This document shows, piece after piece, positions 32,284 through 40,606 of a DNA stretch of 64,000 nucleotides; the first letter of the stretch is position 1; every line of letters starts with the position of its first letter. The stretch is taken from the NCBI RefSeq assembly GCF_947500995.1, contig NZ_CANMUA010000008.1, positions 1 through 64,000 on the forward strand, given 5' to 3'. This stretch comes from an uncultured Serinicoccus sp. GTDB taxonomy: Bacteria; Actinomycetota; Actinomycetes; Actinomycetales; Dermatophilaceae. The notes below the pieces were generated by a model. The model was not told the DNA's origin. It ran no database searches and worked only from the letters and a program-made list of their open reading frames with translations. The position numbers and the translations under genes were made by a program.

Positions 32284-34337
32284 GGCAGGAGCAGGCGGGC
32301 GCGGCCACGGCGCGTGGCCCGGTGCAGCGCGCGGCGGGCGCGGCCGCCGAGGTGGAGGACGTCGGCGCGGAGGAGACGGTCGACGACACCCAGCCCGCGC
32401 CGGAGGAGCAGCAGGGCGAGACGCCCGTCGCCACGGAGGACGAGTGGCCGGAGCGGGTCGACCTGTCCTACACCCCGTCGGGGGCGACCGTGCGCGTGCC
32501 GGCGGGGGTGAACCTCTTCGAGGCGGCGAGCTGGAACGGCATCGCCGTGGACTCGACCTGCGGCGGGCACGGGACGTGCCGCAAGTGCAAGCTGCGGGTC
32601 ACCGAGGGCGACTGGATGCCCCCGGTAACGCCGCAGGACGAGCGCACCTTCTCCGCAGACCAGCTGGACGCGGGCTGGCGGCTGGGATGCCTCGCCACGG
32701 CCTGGGGGTCGATGACCGTCGACGTGCCGCCGCTCACCACCCGCCCCAAGGCCTCCACCGTGGGAGTGGGCCGGCAGGTCATCCTGCGGCCCTCGGTGCA
32801 GAAGCGCTACGTCGAGCTCGCCGAGCCCACCCTCGCCGACCAGCGACCCGACCTCACCCGGGTGCTCGACGCCATCGAGGACCTCGAGCCGACACCGGAG
32901 CTGCACGCGCTGCGCCGGGTGGGGCCCGCGTTGCGGTCGGCGGACCACAAGGTGACCGCGGTCGTCGCGGACGACCGGCTCATCGACGTCGAGGCGGGCG
33001 ACACCACGGGGCGCTCCTTCGGGCTGGCGGTCGACCTCGGCACCACGACCGTGGTGGCGACGCTGATGGACCTCACGACCGGCACCCCCGTGGCGGTCGC
33101 GTCGATGCTCAACGCCCAGCAGCCCTTCGGCGGCGACGTCATCTCCCGGATCAGCGCGACGATGCTCGACCCCCAGGCGCTCCCGCGGCTGCGGGCCCGC
33201 GCGCACGAGACGCTGGCCGAGCTGGCGGCCGAGGTGTGCGCCGAGGCCGGGGTCGAGCCCGGCGAGGTCTACGACGTGGCGATCGCCGGCAACGCCACGA
33301 TGGTCGCGCTGCTGCTGGGCCAGGACCCCGAGCCCCTCGGCGTGGCGCCCTTCATCCTGGCCGCCGACCGCTGGCCCCTGGTCCCGGCCGTCGAGGTCGG
33401 CCTAAGCTCCTCGGTGCACCCCGCGGCCCGGGCCTTCCTGCACCCGGCCCTCGGGGCCTACGTCGGCGGCGACATCGTCGCCGGCATCCAGGCCTCGGGG
33501 ATGGACCGCGACTCGCGGGTGCGGCTCATGATCGACATCGGCACCAACTGCGAGATCGTCCTGTCCGACGGCACCCAGCTGGTCGCGACGGCCGCTCCTG
33601 CGGGGCCGGCCTTCGAGGGCGCCTCGATCCGGTGCGGCATGCGGGCGGCGGACGGAGCGGTGGAGACGGTGAAGCTGCTCGCCGACTGGCCCGAGGCCGC
33701 CACCGGCGAGGAGGAGCTGCCGGACCCGGTGCAGCTCGGGGTGATCGGTGACGTCGAGCCGCGCGGGCTCTGCGGCTCCGGCCTGGTCGACGCGGTGGCC
33801 GAGCTCAGCCGGGTGGGCCTGCTGGACCCCTCCGGCCGCCTCGTCGACGAGGAGACCGCCCGGTCGCTGGCCCCGGCGCTGGCCGACCGGCTGGCCAGCA
33901 TCGGCGAACCGGGTGAGCGGGTCTTCGTGCTCTACCGCGAGTCGCCGGACGCCCCGGCGGCCGAGTCGGTCTACCTCTCCCAGCGCGACGTGCGCGAGCT
34001 GCAGTTCGCCAAGGCCGCCATCTCGACCGGGTGGACCCTGCTGCTGGAGGAGGTCGGCCTGGAGCCCCGCGAGGTGCAGCAGGTGCTGCTCGCGGGGTCG
34101 TTCGGCTCCTACCTCTCGCCCGCCGCCGCGGTGCGGATCGGGCTGGTCCCGAAGCTGCCCACGCTGCGCATCGTGGCGGCCGGCAACATCGCCGGGGAGG
34201 GCGCCAAGATGGTGCTGCTCTCGGCGACCGAGCGCACCGGCGCCGAGGCCCTGCTCGAGGGGGTGCGCTATGTCGAGCTCTCCGACCGCAGCGACTTCAA
34301 CGACCGCTTCGTCGACCAGCTCTCCTTCCCGGCCTGA
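32280..34337 (+). CDS. RACo-type corrinoid reactivation ATPase with N-terminal 2Fe-2S ferredoxin domain
   Basis: 685 aa from a GTG that overlaps the previous stop. After a ~60-residue acidic/Ala-rich tail comes a plant-type ferredoxin domain with Cys94, Cys100, Cys103 and Cys137, then a linker and an ASKHA ATPase domain (AVDLGTTTVVATLMDL, MIDIGTNCEIVL, GLCGSGLVDAVAEL, VLLAGSFGSYLSPAAA). Such proteins use ATP to reduce inactive Co(II) back to Co(I) in corrinoid proteins. Its presence shows that cobalamin oxidation is an expected problem, in keeping with an aerobic host. Confidence 0.92.
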   Translation: MRQEQAGAATARGPVQRAAGAAAEVEDVGAEETVDDTQPAPEEQQGETPVATEDEWPERVDLSYTPSGATVRVPAGVNLFEAASWNGIAVDSTCGGHGTCRKCKLRVTEGDWMPPVTPQDERTFSADQLDAGWRLGCLATAWGSMTVDVPPLTTRPKASTVGVGRQVILRPSVQKRYVELAEPTLADQRPDLTRVLDAIEDLEPTPELHALRRVGPALRSADHKVTAVVADDRLIDVEAGDTTGRSFGLAVDLGTTTVVATLMDLTTGTPVAVASMLNAQQPFGGDVISRISATMLDPQALPRLRARAHETLAELAAEVCAEAGVEPGEVYDVAIAGNATMVALLLGQDPEPLGVAPFILAADRWPLVPAVEVGLSSSVHPAARAFLHPALGAYVGGDIVAGIQASGMDRDSRVRLMIDIGTNCEIVLSDGTQLVATAAPAGPAFEGASIRCGMRAADGAVETVKLLADWPEAATGEEELPDPVQLGVIGDVEPRGLCGSGLVDAVAELSRVGLLDPSGRLVDEETARSLAPALADRLASIGEPGERVFVLYRESPDAPAAESVYLSQRDVRELQFAKAAISTGWTLLLEEVGLEPREVQQVLLAGSFGSYLSPAAAVRIGLVPKLPTLRIVAAGNIAGEGAKMVLLSATERTGAEALLEGVRYVELSDRSDFNDRFVDQLSFPA

Positions 34338-34374
34338 CGCCTCCGCAGGGCGGCTACGGCCCGGCGGAGCACGC

Positions 34375-34965
34375 GTGGCGCTCGTCGCCTGCGGGGCCCT
34401 GGCGACCCACGCCGCGGCCGCCGCGGCACGGCATACCCCTCCCCTGCCCGTCGACGTGCACCCGCTGCCACCCCTCCTGCACAACCACCCGGAGCGGATC
34501 GCCGGCGAGGTCGAGGCGGTCGTCGACCGGCTCGCCGGACGCTACGACCGGGTCGCCGTCGGGTATGCCGACTGCGGCACCTACGGCGCGCTGGACGCGC
34601 TGTGCGCCCGCCGCGGGGTCGCGCGGCTGCCCGGGCTGCACTGCTACGACCTGTACGCCGGAGAGGCGCGCGTCGCCGCGCTGCTGGAGGAGGAGCCCGG
34701 GACCTACCTGCTCACCGACTTCCTGGTCCGCAGCTTCGACCGCACGGTGTGGGCCGAGCTGGGGCTGGACCGGTACCCCGGGCTGCGGGACGACTACTTC
34801 GGCCACTACACGCGGTGCGTCTGGCTGGCCCAGGAGCCCGACGACCCCGAGCTCACCGCGCTGGCCCTGCGCGCCGCAGGCCGGCTGGGGCTGGCGCTGC
34901 AGGTGGAGCGGACCGGCACCGCCGGCCTCGACGACGCCCTCGCCCGCCTCGTCCTCGGGCCCTGA
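34375..34965 (+). CDS. DUF1638-family protein, last gene of the corrinoid operon
   Basis: 196 aa. It starts MALVACGALATHAAAAAARH and contains LPPLLHNHPERIAGEVEAVVDR, VAVGYADCGTYGALDALC and LPGLHCYDLYAGEARVAALLEEEPGTYLLTDFLVRSFDRTVW, the pattern of DUF1638 proteins, which often lie beside MttB-type methyltransferase genes. The conserved Cys and His residues suggest metal or corrinoid handling, but the function is not known. The GTG has GGAG 5 nt upstream and follows the RACo stop by 37 bp. Confidence 0.8.
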   Translation: MALVACGALATHAAAAAARHTPPLPVDVHPLPPLLHNHPERIAGEVEAVVDRLAGRYDRVAVGYADCGTYGALDALCARRGVARLPGLHCYDLYAGEARVAALLEEEPGTYLLTDFLVRSFDRTVWAELGLDRYPGLRDDYFGHYTRCVWLAQEPDDPELTALALRAAGRLGLALQVERTGTAGLDDALARLVLGP

Positions 34966-35018
34966 CGTCGCGGTGGCCTGACCAACGGCTGGCCGACCGT
35001 CCCCCCTCGCCCCTGCCT

Positions 35019-35106
35019 CCGACCGAGCGCCGCGAATGGTTCCCCACCGACCGAGCGACGCGAATGGTTCCCCACCGACCGACCGAGCGACGCGAATGGT
35101 TGTCCC
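35019..35106 (+). repeat. Three GAATGGTTCCCC tandem units
   Basis: Units start at 35019, 35047 and 35079 and contain CCGACCGAGCG followed by MCGCGAATGGTT. The first unit differs from unit 1 of the E2-internal repeat at about one base in 24. The third unit is preceded by an extra CCGA. Confidence 0.8.
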
Positions 35107-35176
35107 CTGACCCGCCGACCTTCGTGCCGTCCTCAGGACGTGTCCGCGCGCAGTCTTCGGCCCCGCCCGGAAGGTC

Positions 35177-35241
35177 GCGACTGCACAGGGTATGTCGTGG
35201 AATCGCCCTCGCGGGCGACGTATCCGCTGCAGTCGCGCACC
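35177..35241. repeat. 65-bp hairpin repeat, copy 1
   Basis: Inverted arms of 21 bp (35177-35197 and 35216-35236, four mismatches, some G-U compatible) around an 18-nt loop. The 65 bp match copy 2 at 47090-47154 except at three positions. It lies between convergent genes and could act as a terminator or a REP-type element. Confidence 0.8.
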
Positions 35242-35314
35242 ACGGGACACGGGATCGGGCCGCATCGGACGTCGTGACGAATCAGAGGAGCATCCTGGTC
35301 CGCGTTCGGGCCGC

Positions 35315-36172
35315 CTAGCCTGAAGGCCGGCGCAGCGCCGCGACCTCGGCGAGCTGCTCGCGCCGCCACGCCTCGGTCTTCTCGACCTGGTTGAAGCTGT
35401 AGAGGTGCAGGCCGCCGATGCCCAGGCGCTCGGTGCCGGCGAGCGCGGCGATGCGGTGCGCGAACCGGGTGGTCGAGAAGCCGGGCAGCGCGATCCGGGT
35501 GAAGACCCCGCGCTGCTTGCGCAGGAAGCGCATGGAGTCGCCGACCCCGATGACCGTCGCCATCTTCAGCAGCTTGGCCGGGTCGACCGGGCCGGGCACC
35601 CCGACCCACACCGGGTGCTCGATGCCGCGTCGGCGGACCCGCTCGAGCCACTGACCGACCTGCTCGTCGTCGAAGGTCATGTTGGACACGATGTCGGTGG
35701 CGTAGCGCCGCTTGTCCCACATGGACTGGACGATGACGTCGTCGTCGATGCCCGGGTGGGACTCGGGGTAGCCGGTGATCCCCACCCGCTCGAACGGCCC
35801 GCCCAGCTCGGCCAGCTCCACCAGCAGGTCCAGGGCGTTGCCGAACGTGGTGTCCGTCGGCGTGGCGTCCCCGCCGGGCACGAAGATCTCGGTGACACCC
35901 GCCTCGCGCAGCCGCGCGACGAGGTCGGGCAGCTCGGCCCGCTCGACCATGCGCGCGGCCAGGTGGGGCACGACGTGGTAGCGGTCGGCCAGCTGCTCGG
36001 TGAGCGCCAGCGTGGCCTCCAACCCCTTGGCGGGGGACGCCGTGACGGTGACGGTCCGGCCCGGCTCGACGTGCGCGTGCACCTGCTCGGCCACGGAGTC
36101 TGTCGGCAGGATCTCCAACCGCGCGCCCAGCAGCAGCCGCTCCAGCGCCGCCGAGGGATACTTGTTGCTCAT
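35315..36172 (-). CDS. metF: Methylenetetrahydrofolate reductase-family protein
   Basis: 285 aa MTHFR TIM-barrel. It shows the folate/FAD pattern: LEILPTDSVAEQV, TVTASPAKGLEATLALTEQLA, VVPHLAARMVERAELPDLVARLREAGV, ERVGITGYPESHPGIDDDVI, and the C-terminal GGLHLYSFNQVEKTEAWRR. In this locus the likely direction is oxidation of 5-methyl-THF to methylene-THF during methyl catabolism rather than methionine synthesis; this is inferred from context and from the operator shared with the dimethylglycine-dehydrogenase operon. The start is ATG 36172 (a GTG at 36175 precedes it), without a Shine-Dalgarno. Confidence 0.85.
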   Translation of the reverse strand: MSNKYPSAALERLLLGARLEILPTDSVAEQVHAHVEPGRTVTVTASPAKGLEATLALTEQLADRYHVVPHLAARMVERAELPDLVARLREAGVTEIFVPGGDATPTDTTFGNALDLLVELAELGGPFERVGITGYPESHPGIDDDVIVQSMWDKRRYATDIVSNMTFDDEQVGQWLERVRRRGIEHPVWVGVPGPVDPAKLLKMATVIGVGDSMRFLRKQRGVFTRIALPGFSTTRFAHRIAALAGTERLGIGGLHLYSFNQVEKTEAWRREQLAEVAALRRPSG

Positions 36173-36180
36173 CACGCAAC
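36164..36180 (-). promoter_or_regulatory. GTTGC-N7-GCAAC operator over the metF start codon
   Basis: GTTGCGTGATGAGCAAC on the minus strand (36180-36164) spans the ATG. Its first ten bases are identical to one of the copies before the dehydrogenase gene, and its symmetry matches the site over the iclR start at 21875. Confidence 0.65.
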
Positions 36181-36289
36181 GCGATTCGCCATACGCACAA
36201 CCCCAGCGTAGAAGCAGCCCGGCGCCCTGACAAGAGCCGTCCGGGCGAGATCCACCCCGGCCGACCCTCGTCGGTCGGGGCCCGGCCCG

Positions 36290-36982
36290 TCAGCCCCGCA
36301 GGTGGGCGGCGAGGAACGCCAGGGTGCGCGGCCACGCCGCCGCCGAGGCCTCCGAGTGGTGGAAGGCGGGGTGCGGGTTGTCGAAGGCGTGGCCGGCGCC
36401 CTCGTGCCACACGAACTCCACCCCGTCGCGGTCCAGGGCGCGCTCGATCTCTTCGACCGTGGCCCGGGGGATGAACGCGTCCTCGGTGCCCCAGTGGTGC
36501 AGGCTCGGAGCGGTGACCTGGGGCGCGAGCTCCAGCAGCTGCGGCAGCGCGGACCCGTAGTAGGACACCAGGGCGTCGACCTCGGTCCGCGCGGCGGTCG
36601 CGAAGGCGACCCCGCCGCCGTAGCAGAACCCGACCAGACCGACCCGTCCCGAGAGCTCGCCGCGCAGGTGCTCCACCGTGGCCAGGGTGTCCCCGACCGC
36701 GTCGTCCCAGTCGGTCGCGGCCATGAGCTCCATGCCCCGCTCCAGCATCCCCTCGCCCCCCTCGTCGACCTCGTGGTCCGGGATCCGCCAGTAGAGCTCG
36801 GGGACGTGCACCTCGTACCCCTGCTCGGCGAGGCCCCTCGCCCGGTCGCGCACGTAGGAGGAGACGCCGAAGATCTCCTGCACGAGGACGATGCCGGCGC
36901 CGGAGGGCTCGGTGGGGCGGAAGCGGTGCACCGGCAGGTCGCCGTCCGGTCGGGGCAGGGTGATGACGTCAGGAGTCGACAT
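36290..36982 (-). CDS. Dienelactone hydrolase-family protein
   Basis: 230 aa alpha/beta hydrolase. The catalytic triad is visible: nucleophile Cys120 in GLVGFCYGGG, Asp168 in HWGTEDAFIP and His198 in HEGAGHAFDNP. Cys as nucleophile is the mark of dienelactone hydrolases. No catechol-degradation genes are nearby, so the natural substrate is open. CAGACT 6 nt before the ATG suggests a leaderless start. Confidence 0.9.
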   Translation of the reverse strand: MSTPDVITLPRPDGDLPVHRFRPTEPSGAGIVLVQEIFGVSSYVRDRARGLAEQGYEVHVPELYWRIPDHEVDEGGEGMLERGMELMAATDWDDAVGDTLATVEHLRGELSGRVGLVGFCYGGGVAFATAARTEVDALVSYYGSALPQLLELAPQVTAPSLHHWGTEDAFIPRATVEEIERALDRDGVEFVWHEGAGHAFDNPHPAFHHSEASAAAWPRTLAFLAAHLRG

Positions 36983-37053
36983 GGGCCCAGTCTGCGGGGA
37001 GGGGCGCGCGAGGGCCACCGGACCGGGGCCCCGGGTCCGTCGGTCGGCGTGGA

Positions 37054-37059
37054 TAGGGT
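37054..37059 (+). promoter_or_regulatory. -10 box of a probable leaderless promoter (recCBD)
   Basis: TAGGGT, 7 nt before the recC GTG at 37067; no Shine-Dalgarno. Confidence 0.5.
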
Positions 37060-37066
37060 CGGCGCC

Positions 37067-40000
37067 GTGACCCTGTTCGTGCATCGCGACACCAGCACGG
37101 CGGCCCTCGCGGAGGGCCTGGCCGACCTGCTGGCGACGCCGCTGCCCGACCCCTTCGCGGAGGAGGTGGTGGCCGTCCCCGCCAAGGGGGTGGAGCGTTG
37201 GCTGGCGCAGCGGCTCTCGCACACGCTCGGAGCCGGGCCGTCGGGGCACGACGGGGTGTGTGCCGGGGTCCGCTTCCTCCACCCCCACTCGCTGGTCTCG
37301 ATGGTCCTGGGCATCGAGCGCGACGACCCGTGGCACCCGGACCGCCTCGTCTGGCCGGTGCTGGAGTCGATCGACGCCAGCCTCGACGAGGAGTGGGCGG
37401 GCACCCTCGCCACCCACCTGGGTCACGGCCTCACGGAGCCGGCCGCCCGGCTGCGCCGCGGTCGACGGTATGCCGTGGCGCGCCGCCTCGCGGGCCTGTT
37501 CGCCGCCTACGCCTCCTCCCGTCCGGCGATGCTCACCGACTGGCGGGGTGATGGAGACGGCGACGGGATCGGCGGTCGGGTCGACCCGGACCTCGCCTGG
37601 CAGCCACCGCTGTGGCGGGAGGTGCTGCGCCGGGTGGACGCCGAGCCACCGGACGTGCGTCACGACCGGGTGGTCAGGGCGCTGCGCGCGGCCCCGGAGG
37701 ACCTGACCGAGGACGGCGCGGCCGGCGTCCCGCAGCTCGACCTGCCCGGCCGGCTCTCGCTCTTCGGGCACACCCGCATCGCGCGCAGCGAGGTCGAGGT
37801 CATCGCGGCGATCGCGCAGCGCCGCGACGTCCACCTGTGGCTGCCGCAGGCCTCCCCGGCGGCCTGGGACGCCCTGGCGGGCACCGCCCCTGGCGGGCCG
37901 GTCCCGCGCGAGGAGGACACCAGCGCCCTGCTCGTCGAGCACCCGCTGCTCGCCAGCCTCGGGCGGGACGCCCGCGAGCTGCAGCGCACCCTGGCGCTGG
38001 CCCCGCACACCCCCGGTGAGAGGCACCCGCGGACCGCCCCGGCGGGCGCCGGGCCCGCTCACGTCGAGACCCGCACCCCCTCCACCCCCTCGATCCTGCA
38101 GCTGCTCCAGGCCGACCTCGAGGCCGACCACGTCCCCACGGACGCCGAGCGGGCCGCCCGGCACGTCCCCGCCGCGGACCGCAGCATCCAGGTGCACGCG
38201 TGCCACGGGCGGTCGCGGCAGGTCGAGGTCCTGCGTGACGTGCTCACCGATCTGCTGGAGCACGACCCCACCCTGGAGCCGCGCGACATCCTCGTCATGT
38301 GCCCGGACATCGACACCTACGCACCCCTCGTCCACGCCGGTTTCGGGCTGGGCGAGGTGGTGCGCGAGACCGGCCCCGGCGGGGCGGTGCCCGCCACCCA
38401 CCCCGCGCACACGCTGCGGGTCCGGCTGGCGGACCGCTCCCCGACCGTGGCCAACCCGCTGCTGGCGCTGGCCGCCGGGCTGGTCGGGCTCGCGGGGGGC
38501 CGGTTGGGCGCGGGCGAGGTGCTCGACCTCGCCCGCAGCGCGGCGGTGCGTCGCCGCTTCGGGCTGGACGACGACGACCTCGAGCGGATCGGTGACTGGG
38601 TGGGGGCGGTCGCGATCCGGTGGGGTCTGGACGACGCCCACCGCGGGGACTACGCCCTGCCCGGGCTGAGCCAGAACACCTGGGAGTCCGGGCTCGCCCG
38701 GGTGCTCGTCGGCGCCGCCGTCGACGGCGAGGAGCTCGACCACCTCGGCACGACCCTCGGCCTCGACGACCTCGACAGCGCCGACCTCGACCTGGCCGGA
38801 CGGATGGCCGAGCTGGTCGCCCGGCTGGGTGCCACCCTGCGCGCCCTGCGCCGTGCCGACACGGTCGGCGAGTGGGTCAAGACGCTCACCGACGGCGTCC
38901 TCGGGCTGGCCGACGTCGCCCCGTCGGAGGCGTGGCAGGTCACCCAGCTGCGCCGCGAGCTCGACCTCGTCGGGGCGCACGCCGGCCCCCGCTCCGGCGA
39001 CGGGCCGGGGCTGTCCCTGTCCCTCTCCGACGTGCACGCGCTGCTGGACGAGCACGCGGCCGGGCGGGCCACCCGGTCCAACTTCCGCACGGGCACGCTC
39101 ACCGTCTGCACCATGGTGCCCATGCGCTCGGTCCCGCACCGGGTGGTCGCCCTGGTCGGCCTCGACGACGGCGTCTTCCCCCGCACCACCGCCCCGGACG
39201 GTGACGACGCCACGGCACGACGCCCGGTCACCGGGGAGCGCGACCCGCGCAGCGAGGACCGTCAGCTGCTGCTCGACGCGGTCATGGCGGCCGGCGACGC
39301 CCTCGTCATCACCTACACCGGCTTCGACGAGCACACGGGGGCACCACGCCCACCCGCGGTGCCGCTGGGCGAGCTGCTCGACGCCGTCCGGCGGACCGCG
39401 GACCCCTCCTCCCCGGGGGTGCTCCGCGTGCTCGCCCACCACCCGCTGCAGCCCTTCGACCCGCGCAACCTCGGTGCGGCGCGTCCGGGTGCCCCGGCGC
39501 TGCTGCCCGGCGGCGGGCCGTTCAGCTACGACCCGGCGGCACTGGCCGGCGGCCGGGCCGCCGTCTCGCACCGGGCGCCCCGACCCCGGCCCGTGGACCC
39601 GGCCCTGGAGCCGCTGCCCGGTGACACGGTCGAGCTGGACGCGCTGCTGCGCTTCTTCGACCACCCGGCGCGCGCCTACCTGCGCGACCGGCTGGGGCTC
39701 GTGCTCCCCGAGGTGCCCGAGGAGCAGGGCGAGGGCATCCCCATCGACCTGGGCGGGCTGCAGAAGTGGGCGGTCGGCGACCGGGTGCTGCAGGCGGTGC
39801 TGGCCGGGCGCGACCCCGGGGCGACCGTCGACGCCGAGCTCTGGCGCGGCGAGCTGCCGCCCCGGGCGCTCGGTGCCGGCGTCCTCCGGGAGATCACCGA
39901 GCAGGCCCAGATCGTGGCCGAGGCCACGTGGCGCACGGCCGGGCGGGGCGGCTGGGGGCTGCCGCTGGAGCGGGAGACCCTCGACGTCGACCTCGTGCTG

Positions 40001-40606
40001 CCCAGCGGCACCCGGCTGACCGGCACCCTCACCGGGCTGGTCGGCACCCGCGTGGTCACCGCGACCTACTCCACGGTGCGGGCCAAGCAGCGGCTGCGCT
40101 CCTGGATCACCTCCCTGGTCCTCGCCGCCGCGCTCGGCCCGGAGGCGACCAGCCACCTGCTCGGGGCCCAGAAGCGCGGGCGCCGTCCGGGCGGGGTGCA
40201 CCTCACCCACGGGCCGCACGACCCCGGCCGCGCCCTCGAGCTGCTGGACCAGCTCGTCGACCTGCGCTCCCGCGGCCTCGTGGAGCCGCTCCCGCTTCCT
40301 CCACGGACCGCTCTGACCTGGGCGGAGGCATACCTGCGGGGCCCGGGTGACGCGCAGGCCGCGACCCTCGACGCGGTGCGCGAGTGGCGCACCGACGACA
40401 CCTTCGAGACGGCCTTCCCCAAGGAGCAGGACGACCCGAGCCACGCCTACGTCCACGGCGACGGGGTGCCCCTGCGCGACATCCTGGGGGTGCCCCGGGA
40501 CGACGAGCGGTGGACCCCGGGCGTGGGGCACCGGCTGGGGCAGCTGGCGCTACGGGTGTGGGGCCCGGTGCTCACCGACGGTGCCGAGCGCAAGGAGCGG
40601 CTGTGA
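37067..40606 (+). CDS. recC: Exodeoxyribonuclease V, RecC subunit
   Basis: 1179 aa, a typical length. It begins VHRDTSTAALAEGLADLLATPLPDPFAEEVVAVPAKGVERWLAQRLS and has RecC features such as FLHPHSLVSMVLG, LSLFGHTRIARSEVEVIAAIAQRRDVHLWLPQASP, QVHACHGRSRQVEVLRDVL and CTMVPMRSVPHRVVALVGLDDGVFPR. RecC is the inactive-helicase subunit that splits the DNA duplex and scans for Chi. The GTG overlaps no neighbour and is leaderless-like. recC, recB and recD overlap by 4 bp each. An opposite-strand open frame covering it (36290-40531) is a shadow. Confidence 0.93.
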   Translation: MTLFVHRDTSTAALAEGLADLLATPLPDPFAEEVVAVPAKGVERWLAQRLSHTLGAGPSGHDGVCAGVRFLHPHSLVSMVLGIERDDPWHPDRLVWPVLESIDASLDEEWAGTLATHLGHGLTEPAARLRRGRRYAVARRLAGLFAAYASSRPAMLTDWRGDGDGDGIGGRVDPDLAWQPPLWREVLRRVDAEPPDVRHDRVVRALRAAPEDLTEDGAAGVPQLDLPGRLSLFGHTRIARSEVEVIAAIAQRRDVHLWLPQASPAAWDALAGTAPGGPVPREEDTSALLVEHPLLASLGRDARELQRTLALAPHTPGERHPRTAPAGAGPAHVETRTPSTPSILQLLQADLEADHVPTDAERAARHVPAADRSIQVHACHGRSRQVEVLRDVLTDLLEHDPTLEPRDILVMCPDIDTYAPLVHAGFGLGEVVRETGPGGAVPATHPAHTLRVRLADRSPTVANPLLALAAGLVGLAGGRLGAGEVLDLARSAAVRRRFGLDDDDLERIGDWVGAVAIRWGLDDAHRGDYALPGLSQNTWESGLARVLVGAAVDGEELDHLGTTLGLDDLDSADLDLAGRMAELVARLGATLRALRRADTVGEWVKTLTDGVLGLADVAPSEAWQVTQLRRELDLVGAHAGPRSGDGPGLSLSLSDVHALLDEHAAGRATRSNFRTGTLTVCTMVPMRSVPHRVVALVGLDDGVFPRTTAPDGDDATARRPVTGERDPRSEDRQLLLDAVMAAGDALVITYTGFDEHTGAPRPPAVPLGELLDAVRRTADPSSPGVLRVLAHHPLQPFDPRNLGAARPGAPALLPGGGPFSYDPAALAGGRAAVSHRAPRPRPVDPALEPLPGDTVELDALLRFFDHPARAYLRDRLGLVLPEVPEEQGEGIPIDLGGLQKWAVGDRVLQAVLAGRDPGATVDAELWRGELPPRALGAGVLREITEQAQIVAEATWRTAGRGGWGLPLERETLDVDLVLPSGTRLTGTLTGLVGTRVVTATYSTVRAKQRLRSWITSLVLAAALGPEATSHLLGAQKRGRRPGGVHLTHGPHDPGRALELLDQLVDLRSRGLVEPLPLPPRTALTWAEAYLRGPGDAQAATLDAVREWRTDDTFETAFPKEQDDPSHAYVHGDGVPLRDILGVPRDDERWTPGVGHRLGQLALRVWGPVLTDGAERKERL

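Larger units (their letters stand above)
34966..35314. other. 349-bp gene-free region with two repeat elements
   Basis: This gap between the convergent DUF1638 and metF-like genes holds the GAATGGTTCCCC tandem repeat (35019-35106) and one copy of the 65-bp hairpin repeat (35177-35241). I see no coding potential: frames through it are low-complexity. Confidence 0.75.

Noticed and set aside
36290-40531. 1413-codon minus-strand open frame
   Set aside because: Only its last ~230 codons are real (dienelactone hydrolase). The rest is the complement of recC.
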